9,142 nucleotides of DNA, taken from the NCBI GenBank assembly GCA_020444005.1, contig JAHLLU010000060.1:1-9142 (forward strand), read 5' to 3'. The notes beneath the pieces were generated by a model. The model was not told where the DNA came from. It worked only from the letters and a program-made list of their open reading frames with translations, and did not search any database. Shown here in pieces: positions 1 to 5,338 of the stretch (the stretch's first letter is position 1; the number at the start of each line of letters is the position of its first letter). Origin of the DNA: an archaeon (GTDB lineage Archaea; Thermoproteota; Bathyarchaeia; TCS64). Both the position numbers and the translations under genes were made by a program.

Positions 1-708
1 TCTAGAAGATATCATTTGTATGTCGTTAGGCGGGTACCCGGAGTAGTACTTGCTTACATATAGATAGGTGTCTTTAGCTGTGTTCTTTATCTGCTGAGCC
101 CAGCGATTATTATCCTCCGACCTATCAACCTCAACTACTCCCTTTTCACCATCAACCTTACGGCGATCACCCTCAAGGCGAATATAAGTAAAGTCAGCGG
201 TCTCAACCATGGCTGTTGGCTGCCACGGATGCTCAACATAGACCAACGCAGCATTATGTTCTCTCAGTAAGTCATATATAGTATCTGTAAACCAGTCCAT
301 TTGTCTGAACTCCACGACTGTACGGTGTTTTTTGAGCTGTGTGAGAACGAGATCAAGTTGATCAATGTGATCTGGAGAGAGTTTCGATGGTAGTTGGAGT
401 AGTAGTGGTCCAAGTTTCTCACCGAAAGGCTTGATGTGATCTAGGAAGGCGTCCAGTTTTTCTATATCATATTCTAGGTCTTTGCTGTGACTGATGCTTC
501 TTGGTATTTTGAGGCTGAACCTAAACTCGTCTGGTGTTTGGTTTCTCCAGTTCTCGACGCTTGTTTTTCGGGGTATCCTGTAGAAAGTACTGTTGACTTC
601 TACGCTGTTGAAGTGCTCAGCATAATGTGCTAGGTATTCGCTGCTTGGTGCTTCACCGTATATTGGCCAGAACTTGTAGCTCCACCCCATGGCGCCGAGG
701 TATATCAT
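1..708 (-). CDS. DUF72 (YecE-like) TIM-barrel protein, 3' end cut by window edge
   Basis: The minus-strand frame stays open from an ATG at 708 to the left edge, giving 236 residues. The family is usually about 240-250 long, so only a short C-terminus is missing. DUF72 hallmarks appear in order: LGAMGWSYKFW near residues 4-14, VEVNSTFYR 36-44, FRFSLKIPRSISH 62-74, GPLLLQLPSKL 100-110, VVEFRQMDW 131-139, YIRLEG 175-180 and YLYVSKYYSG 215-224. DUF72 proteins are predicted cytosolic TIM barrels of unproven biochemical role. The ATG at 708 puts the barrel's first strand at the N-terminus, as in relatives; no Shine-Dalgarno is visible. The gene is in the same frame as the ligase-phosphoesterase gene and starts 24 bp after its TAA, so it is probably the last gene of a ku-ligase transcript. 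A repair role is inferred from position only. The family call is firm. Confidence 0.9.
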   Translation of the reverse strand, partial: MIYLGAMGWSYKFWPIYGEAPSSEYLAHYAEHFNSVEVNSTFYRIPRKTSVENWRNQTPDEFRFSLKIPRSISHSKDLEYDIEKLDAFLDHIKPFGEKLGPLLLQLPSKLSPDHIDQLDLVLTQLKKHRTVVEFRQMDWFTDTIYDLLREHNAALVYVEHPWQPTAMVETADFTYIRLEGDRRKVDGEKGVVEVDRSEDNNRWAQQIKNTAKDTYLYVSKYYSGYPPNDIQMISSR

Positions 709-732
709 ATTATTGAGTCTTGCGTGGCGTGT

Positions 733-2124
733 TTAATCACTTTTCTTGAATATGAGCCACTCTTTCTCCCCAGCCTTGTCGAAACGAACAAGCTCATAAC
801 GTCCATTGATACGTTCACCGGCGATCACCACCTCTATCTTATCAGGCTGCCATCGAACCGGAACATAGAAGCCTCGATCCCATATCTCAACCTGCCCAGC
901 GCCATATTGCCCACGTGGTATTGTGCCCTCAAAGCCACCATACTCCAATGGATGGTCTTCTGTTTGTATAGCTAATCTTCGGTCTCCAGGTTCTTCGGGA
1001 AGCCCTTTTGGTACTGCCCAGCTTACCAAGACCCCATCTCGTTCAAGCCTGAGATCATAATGTAATCTCGTGGCTTCGTGTTTCTGGATTAGATAACTGT
1101 TTCCTGTTCCTGTATTTGCTCCTCCCATGGGCTCATTGGTCTCGTTAAAGTCTCGTTTCGCGTAGTATTCCTCAAGAAGCTGTGGTCGTATCTGGGTTAT
1201 ACTGCATAGAGGTGCAGGTTTGTCGTCTCGGAACCCTTGGAAACGTGGAGCTCTGAGCCGCTGGTCTTGTGTTACGTCTTGGTAGCCTATTTGGGCGACT
1301 AGTTTCGGCGCTACCCATGAACTGTTTTTTGGTATATCTGGTTCATCGAACCAAGGAGTAGTTACTTTGATTTCTTCAAGCTGAGCCAAAATACTACTCA
1401 AGTCTGAGTCACTGAAACCAGTGCCTACACGTCCAACGTAGACCGGTGTTCCCTCATCATACAATCCTAGGAGCAGTGCACCAAAGCTACCCTCACGGTT
1501 GCCTGTGCCGGGGGTATAACCGAATACGACGCAGTCACAGGTTTTTACTTGTTTGATCTTGAGCCAGTCTGGGCTTCTTACTCCGGGTTGATATGTGCTG
1601 TCCCGTCTTTTGGCTATGATTCCTTCTAGGTTTTTCTGGATCGCTGCTTGGTAGTATTCTATGCCATGTTCTTGAATCGGGTCACTCTGAACTACGTGTC
1701 TTCCGGGTTTCAGGTGTTTCTTGAGTATCTCGATGCGCTCATGAAGCGGGTGATCAATTAAACTCACTCCCTCAGCCTCCAATATATCAAAAACAATGTA
1801 GGTAGCTGGGCGCTCAGCGGCTCCAGCCTGAATATCCCTCGGGTTACTTGCTTGATTTCTTGAGGCGACTGCTTGAAAGTCTGGTAACCTATCAGTGAGA
1901 ATCACGATCTCACCGTCTAGAACCACATTGTGCGTTAAGTCTGTCAGCTCGTTTAGCTCAGGGAACTTTGTAATGAGTTCTTTATTGTTGCGTGTCCGTA
2001 TGCTAATTTGTTCACCCACGTAGGCGATGGCTCTGATGCCATCCCATTTCACTTCATAGAGCCAGCTTGGGTCGTTGAATGGTTTCTCTGCAGTACGAGC
2101 CATCATAGGTCGATAGGTGTTCAT
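733..2124 (-). CDS. ligD: ATP-dependent DNA ligase fused to C-terminal 3'-phosphoesterase (LigD-type, LIG-PE order)
   Basis: A 463-residue NHEJ ligase that seals Ku-held broken ends, carrying its own end-cleaning domain. The nucleotidyltransferase core spans about residues 1-195: motif I EVKWDG with the adenylated Lys at 26, DGEIV 70-74, motif III VFDIL 111-115, motif IV EGIIAK 167-172 and motif V WLKIKQVK 187-194. An OB fold follows (about 195-315), with the LigD-type GTGNREGSFGALLLG and GRVGTGF segments. After a Gly/Asn-rich linker (about 327-342), the phosphoesterase domain runs to the end. His349, His355, Asp357, Arg359, Lys373, Arg383, His391 and Tyr395 match, by spacing, the active-site set of Pseudomonas LigD (H42, H48, D50, R52, K66, R76, H84, Y88). 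That domain trims 3'-phosphates and 3'-ribonucleotides. The polymerase domain is absent and is encoded separately at 3656-4510. The start overlaps the ku stop (ATGA); no Shine-Dalgarno is visible, consistent with translational coupling. Confidence 0.95.
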   Translation of the reverse strand: MNTYRPMMARTAEKPFNDPSWLYEVKWDGIRAIAYVGEQISIRTRNNKELITKFPELNELTDLTHNVVLDGEIVILTDRLPDFQAVASRNQASNPRDIQAGAAERPATYIVFDILEAEGVSLIDHPLHERIEILKKHLKPGRHVVQSDPIQEHGIEYYQAAIQKNLEGIIAKRRDSTYQPGVRSPDWLKIKQVKTCDCVVFGYTPGTGNREGSFGALLLGLYDEGTPVYVGRVGTGFSDSDLSSILAQLEEIKVTTPWFDEPDIPKNSSWVAPKLVAQIGYQDVTQDQRLRAPRFQGFRDDKPAPLCSITQIRPQLLEEYYAKRDFNETNEPMGGANTGTGNSYLIQKHEATRLHYDLRLERDGVLVSWAVPKGLPEEPGDRRLAIQTEDHPLEYGGFEGTIPRGQYGAGQVEIWDRGFYVPVRWQPDKIEVVIAGERINGRYELVRFDKAGEKEWLIFKKSD

Positions 2125-2930
2125 TGTTTCTGCAACTGTGCTAAGGTCTCTTGGAGTGCAGTCATGATATCCTTGACTTCTTCTGTTTTTGGCTCCTCGA
2201 CGGTGATGGTTTCACCTTTCATCTTCTTAGCAAGAAGCTCCTCTACTTTCTCACTGTAGGTGTCATGATACTCGGTGATATCAAAGTCACCTGTTAGGTT
2301 GTCGATGATCTTCAAAGCTAGTTCTAGTTCGTCCTTTGTCGGCTCCTGCAGGTCTTGGAGGTCTTTGACGTTCTTTGGGTCAACCACCTCGTCACCATAC
2401 TTCAGGGTGGTAAGTATCAAAGCGTCCCTATATGGATAGACTAGTACCGGGTATTCCTTTGTTCGGAGAGTGAATTTACCAATCCCAGCCATATCTTTCT
2501 CTTTGAACGCCTTTAACAATAGACTATAGGTGTCGCTGCTCTTGTCGGGTGCAAGTATGTAGCTTTTCTCATAGAGTATGCGGTCTACTTGACTGATGGG
2601 TATGAATTTGTCGATGTTGATCTTCTTGTTTGAGTCTGGTCTTAGGGCATCCAACTCCTCCTTATCGAAGACTACAAACTCGCCTTTACGAACCTCAATT
2701 GCTCGTCCTACATCGCTCCATGGCACGACTTCTTGATCGAACGTGCAGACGCGTTCATATTTCAGTGGACAAGCGTCTTCTTTGCGTACGAATTTGAAGC
2801 TGAAGCTCTGGTCTTTGATCATAGTGTAGAGTTTGACTGGTACGTTAACAAGTCCGATGCTTATTCTGCCACTCCAGATGCTTCTACTACTGGGCTCAGC
2901 GGATAGGTTGCTCAATGTTGGACACCTCAT
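2121..2930 (-). CDS. ku: Ku protein (prokaryotic NHEJ end-binding)
   Basis: Homodimeric ring protein that threads onto double-strand ends and recruits the ligase. From the ATG at 2930 it is 269 residues, normal for prokaryotic Ku. The signature IWSGRISIGLVNVPVKLY is at about 18-35, then ACPLKYERVC, EVVPWSDVGRA, the SYILAPDKSSDTYSLLLKAF segment and GIGKFTLRTKEYPVLVYPY, all typical of the Ku core beta-barrel. The C-terminus (VKDIMTALQETLAQL) resembles the minimal helical tail of bacterial Ku that contacts LigD. The frame stays open upstream to 3029, but that extension would overlap the divergent gene at 3003 and is unlike Ku; the ATG at 2930 leaves a 72-bp divergent spacer. About 17 residues still precede the conserved core, so a slightly later start (a TTG near 2918) is possible. 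It overlaps the ligase start by ATGA (2121-2124). Confidence 0.95.
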   Translation of the reverse strand: MRCPTLSNLSAEPSSRSIWSGRISIGLVNVPVKLYTMIKDQSFSFKFVRKEDACPLKYERVCTFDQEVVPWSDVGRAIEVRKGEFVVFDKEELDALRPDSNKKINIDKFIPISQVDRILYEKSYILAPDKSSDTYSLLLKAFKEKDMAGIGKFTLRTKEYPVLVYPYRDALILTTLKYGDEVVDPKNVKDLQDLQEPTKDELELALKIIDNLTGDFDITEYHDTYSEKVEELLAKKMKGETITVEEPKTEEVKDIMTALQETLAQLQKQ

Positions 2931-2964
2931 TCTGTTTAGGGCGTGGTGAATCTTAACGATTATG

Positions 2965-2983
2965 CGAGCGAATAATAAGCCAA
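2965..2983. promoter_or_regulatory. possible divergent promoter element between ku and the nuclease-like gene
   Basis: An AT-rich stretch (aataataag at 2971-2979) lies in the 72-bp spacer between the two divergent genes. On the plus strand it is about 25-30 nt ahead of the GTG at 3003, the spacing of an archaeal TATA box serving a leaderless or nearly leaderless mRNA. On the minus strand the same bases read CTTATTATTC, 40-50 nt before the ku ATG, so one element might serve both directions. This is positional inference; no factor binding is shown. Confidence 0.3.
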
Positions 2984-3002
2984 GACAAACCATAGTGTCC
3001 TT

Positions 3003-3659
3003 GTGACTGAGCAGACCCTCCACGAGCAACTAAAAGAAGTCTACGCAAGGGAGACCGGTGAGATAGAGTCAACCCTCGGGGATTATCGTGTTGATGTTAT
3101 TAGGGGTGATCTGCTTATTGAGATTCAGACACGTAGCTTTAGCAGTATAAGGAAAAAGCTCAGAGATCTAGCAGGGGAACACAGGGTAAGGCTTGTTCAC
3201 CCCATCGCGTATCAGAAATGGATCGTACGACTGGATAAAAATGGAAAACAAGTGAGCCGAAGGAAGAGTCCTAAACGTGGAAGGGTAGAGGACATCTTCA
3301 ATGAGCTTGTCTATATGCCTAAGCTTCTTAGTAACTCGAATTTTGAGCTTGAGGTCGTCTTGGTTGATCTTGAGGAGTACTGGATTGATGATGGTAAGGG
3401 TAGCTGGAGAAGACGCCGTTGGAGTATTCACGATAAAAAGATGCTTGAGTTAAGAGAACGCCATTTATTCACATCCCCAGAGGACTTTAGGCGACTATTA
3501 CCAGAATCACTACCAACTGAGTTTACGTCTCGAATTCTCGCCAAAGAAGCAAAACTCAGAATTAGAGCCAGTCAGAAGATGCTTTACTGCCTCTACAAAA
3601 TGGATGTCGTCTCCCGCAACGGGAAGAAGGGGCGATCATATCTCTATAAAATTAGTTAA
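3003..3659 (+). CDS. putative PD-(D/E)XK-type nuclease with C-terminal winged helix, inside the NHEJ cluster
   Basis: I do not recognise a named family. The 218-residue product, from a GTG start at 3003, shows an N-terminal helix with acidic residues (Glu17, Glu20, Glu22), then a beta-hairpin YRVDVIRGDLLIEIQT (28-43) giving Asp31 and Glu40-x-Gln42. A basic helix (SSIRKKLRDL) and strand VRLVHPIAY follow. This resembles the E...D...ExK/Q core of restriction-endonuclease-like folds, with Gln in place of the usual Lys. A very basic loop lies at about 80-94 and an RRRR run at 136-139. Residues about 172-218 look like a winged helix (a helix around 189-200, then a VVSRNGKKGRSYLYKI wing). There is no signal or membrane segment. 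It diverges from ku, and its stop interlocks with that of the polymerase. A DNA-end-processing or regulatory role is inferred; the ORF itself is convincing because it fills the gap between two repair genes exactly. Confidence 0.75.
   Translation: MTEQTLHEQLKEVYARETGEIESTLGDYRVDVIRGDLLIEIQTRSFSSIRKKLRDLAGEHRVRLVHPIAYQKWIVRLDKNGKQVSRRKSPKRGRVEDIFNELVYMPKLLSNSNFELEVVLVDLEEYWIDDGKGSWRRRRWSIHDKKMLELRERHLFTSPEDFRRLLPESLPTEFTSRILAKEAKLRIRASQKMLYCLYKMDVVSRNGKKGRSYLYKIS
3656..3659. other. interlocking convergent stop codons (TTAA)
   Basis: The palindrome TTAA holds the TAA stop of the plus-strand nuclease-like gene (3657-3659) and the TAA stop of the minus-strand polymerase gene (3658-3656). No room is left between the convergent genes for a dedicated terminator on either strand, so their 3' transcript ends must overlap. 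Confidence 0.95.
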
Positions 3660-4510
3660 ACTGGTAGCTTGTGTCGCTCATCAAAGAGTTTTTTCCAAGG
3701 CGCTTTCTTTCGTGTATTTACGTTGAAGATGTTCCAATCATATGGACGCAGAGTCGGTAATTCGCTCCATTCAAGGGTAGTGCTGACAGTGGCTTCCCTT
3801 GTTGCTCTGAGGCTGTAGGGTGCGATCATTGTGCCTCTCTCGCTGTTCTGGGGATAATCGAGTAATACTGTTCCGGGTATGTTCGTCTGACTTCTTTCTG
3901 AGACTATGAAGTCGTGTTTTCTTGCTAGTTCGATGGCTACGGCATGTACAAAGGAGCTTGTCTCTTTGAAGCTGATTCCCGAAACTAGGGGGATTACAAC
4001 GTGGAGTCCTTTCTTGCCTGATGTCTTGACGAAGCTGGCTAGTCCCAGAGATTCAAGGTACTCGCGTAGAACCAATGCAGTCTGCACTGCTTCGTTAAGC
4101 CCAGCTGGGGGCTCTGGGTCAACATCAAACAGTAAGAGATCAGGTTCAGCCACAGCCTGAATCTTAGATAGGGGAATGTGTAGTTCAAGCGCTGCTAGGT
4201 TAGCTAGCCAGATGAGTGTATCCAAGTCGTTGCATACCACATAGTCGGTATCTTTGTCTACGGATGCGCTGTACTTTGTGAACGTCTGCACCCAGTCTGG
4301 GGCTCCCCCTGGTATATCCTTCTCGTAGAATCCTTCCCCCTTTATTCCATCAGGGTATCTTGTGCGTACCAGAGTTCTGTCTCTGAGAAGGTGTAGCATC
4401 TTTGGGGCTGCCTTAATGTAATACTCTATAATATCAGCCTTAGACAGCTGTAATTCTGGGTAGAGTAGTTTGTCGAGGTTACTGAACTTGACCCTTGTTA
4501 AGCCCTGCAT
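3656..4510 (-). CDS. stand-alone LigD-type primase-polymerase (NHEJ polymerase, AEP family)
   Basis: Template-dependent polymerase of the archaeo-eukaryotic primase family. In NHEJ it fills gaps and adds nucleotides, preferably ribonucleotides, at Ku-bound ends. From the ATG at 4510 it has 284 residues, the usual size of an isolated LigD POL domain. Motifs: LDKLLYPE and SKADIIEYY at the N-terminus, the YEKDIPGGAPDWV loop, motif I FDVDP (Asp129 and Asp131, metal ligands), motif II SGKKGLHVVIP (about 164-174, with the SxxGxH-type His), motif III VLLDYPQN (Asp218), and the C-terminal YSLRAT and RPYDWNIFN segments. The frame extends three codons further to a TTG at 4519, but the ATG begins where relatives do. 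It is separate from the ligase and sits upstream of ku, with the opposite-strand nuclease-like gene between. The family assignment is firm. Confidence 0.95.
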   Translation of the reverse strand: MQGLTRVKFSNLDKLLYPELQLSKADIIEYYIKAAPKMLHLLRDRTLVRTRYPDGIKGEGFYEKDIPGGAPDWVQTFTKYSASVDKDTDYVVCNDLDTLIWLANLAALELHIPLSKIQAVAEPDLLLFDVDPEPPAGLNEAVQTALVLREYLESLGLASFVKTSGKKGLHVVIPLVSGISFKETSSFVHAVAIELARKHDFIVSERSQTNIPGTVLLDYPQNSERGTMIAPYSLRATREATVSTTLEWSELPTLRPYDWNIFNVNTRKKAPWKKLFDERHKLPV

Positions 4511-4525
4511 CAAATACAATCCCCG

Positions 4526-4543
4526 CGTATAATAGAAAAAAGC
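4526..4543 (-). promoter_or_regulatory. possible TATA-like promoter of the NHEJ polymerase gene
   Basis: On the minus strand, a T-rich segment reading TTTTTTCTATTATACG lies about 17-32 nt ahead of the ATG at 4510. No Shine-Dalgarno precedes that ATG. Position and composition fit an archaeal TATA box driving a short-leader or leaderless transcript. The call is composition-based only. Confidence 0.3.
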
Positions 4544-4604
4544 TTAGCCAAGTATTATTCTAACAGATATACAAAGTTATCAAGCCAAGCCGATGCTGTG
4601 GAAA

Positions 4605-4620
4605 AAATCGCTAAAAAACA
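4605..4620 (+). promoter_or_regulatory. possible promoter of the coiled-coil gene
   Basis: In the AT-rich spacer between the divergent polymerase and coiled-coil genes, an A-rich box (ctaaaaaaca, 4611-4620) preceded by aaaaaatcg lies about 40 nt before the GTG at 4657. A start of transcription roughly 25 nt downstream would give a leader of about 15 nt. A second AT box (ctaaataata, 4641-4650) is too close to the start codon to act as its TATA box. Weak evidence. Confidence 0.2.
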
Positions 4621-4656
4621 GGGTTCTAGGCGGAAAAATCCTAAATAATAAGCTAG

Positions 4657-4995
4657 GTGAAAACTAATTGGTGTTCTAGCACGTCGGATACCCCTTGGGA
4701 TGACCTTAAACACAGCGATTACCGCGCTCTAATAGATGAGGCAAAAAAACAGCTTGAGAGCTTTGACGCCCAGATCGAAGGTATACACCGGATAAGCAAC
4801 GTAATACTCATCAAGAAAAGCCAGAATGAACTTTACAAGATAACAGAAGATCTTCCACTGGAAATGAGCATTAGTCTTATGGAGATAGCTGATGGACTCA
4901 AGGATGGTTTGATGAATATTGAACGCAGCTTGGCTCGACTAGAAGCAAGGCTGGATATGATGGAAGATAGCGTCTATAAAGAAGAATACAAATAA
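4657..4995 (+). CDS. hypothetical acidic coiled-coil protein
   Basis: I do not recognise this 112-residue product. The frame opens at a GTG (4657) immediately after an in-frame TAG (4654-4656) and has no other plausible start before the conserved-looking helical part, so the start is well bounded. After a polar N-terminal segment with one Cys, the chain is almost wholly helical in character. Heptad-like hydrophobic spacing is seen in KKQLESFDAQIEGIHRI and again in MNIERSLARLEARLDMME near the C-terminus. There are no membrane segments, metal motifs or signal peptide. Net charge is acidic. It stands alone on the plus strand, divergent from the NHEJ polymerase and convergent with the hydrogenase operon, 12 bp from the ferredoxin stop. 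It may be a small dimeric or helical-bundle adaptor; its link to either neighbouring system is unknown. Uninterrupted length and lack of a competing frame support it being real. Confidence 0.65.
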   Translation: MKTNWCSSTSDTPWDDLKHSDYRALIDEAKKQLESFDAQIEGIHRISNVILIKKSQNELYKITEDLPLEMSISLMEIADGLKDGLMNIERSLARLEARLDMMEDSVYKEEYK

Positions 4996-5000
4996 AATTG
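4988..5000 (-). terminator. possible poly-T termination site of the hydrogenase operon
   Basis: Just downstream of the ferredoxin stop (TAG at 5010-5008), the minus strand reads CCCCCAATTTTATTTG, a T-rich run with no hairpin. Archaeal transcription often ends at such runs. It overlaps the last codons of the convergent coiled-coil gene. Weak, composition-based call. Confidence 0.3.
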
Positions 5001-5007
5001 GGGGAGG

Positions 5008-5337
5008 CTATGCCTCGAAACTTTTGACACGCTTTTTGTAGTCTGGTGCCTCGACGTTGATCAATGGCTCGATAGCTTCATGCATACATGCTCTGACACA
5101 TGCGTGACAGTAGATGCACTGGAAGCTGTTCCACTCGATCCGTTTCTCCTCGGGGTAAACCGTGATAGCTGCGCTTGGACAAGTCCTTTCACAGTCCTGA
5201 CACTGGTCACATTTCGCCATGTTGAAGTTTAGCTCCCCACGTGTACCGGGCACTGGCTCGGGTTTCTCGAAGGGATACTTCACTGTGGCGGGTTTACCGA
5301 AGAGATTCTCAATGATATTACCTAGGAAGCTGGGCAT
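5008..5337 (-). CDS. 2x[4Fe-4S] ferredoxin-like hydrogenase subunit (EchF/NuoI-like)
   Basis: Electron-relay subunit on the cytoplasmic arm of a group 4 [NiFe] hydrogenase. It passes electrons between the soluble partner and the small subunit's cluster. At 109 residues it is compact. An N-terminal amphipathic stretch (about 1-38, including PFEKPEPVPGTRG, a motif common in NuoI/EchF relatives) is followed by two ferredoxin motifs: Cys43, 46, 49 and 53, then Cys74, 77, 80 and 84. The residue after the last Cys is Met, not the common Pro; the eight ligands are all present. It is the last gene of the operon, starting one base after the large-subunit stop with an AAGGAGGT site 8 nt ahead. The gene order places it as EchF. 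Confidence 0.92.
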   Translation of the reverse strand: MPSFLGNIIENLFGKPATVKYPFEKPEPVPGTRGELNFNMAKCDQCQDCERTCPSAAITVYPEEKRIEWNSFQCIYCHACVRACMHEAIEPLINVEAPDYKKRVKSFEA

Positions 5338-5338
5338 C

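Noticed and set aside
2931..3029. 33-residue N-terminal extension of Ku up to 3029
   Set aside because: It would overlap the divergent gene at 3003, has no resemblance to Ku, and removes the promoter space; the ATG at 2930 fits family length.
3168..3431. Minus-strand open frame of 87 codons opposite the nuclease-like gene
   Set aside because: The plus-strand frame is longer, fills the intergenic gap exactly and shows fold-like motifs; the minus frame does not.
4511..4656. Possible small RNA or repeat in the AT-rich spacer
   Set aside because: I found only short AT runs and a repeated agccaag heptamer; no convincing stem-loop, tRNA-like or CRISPR-like structure.
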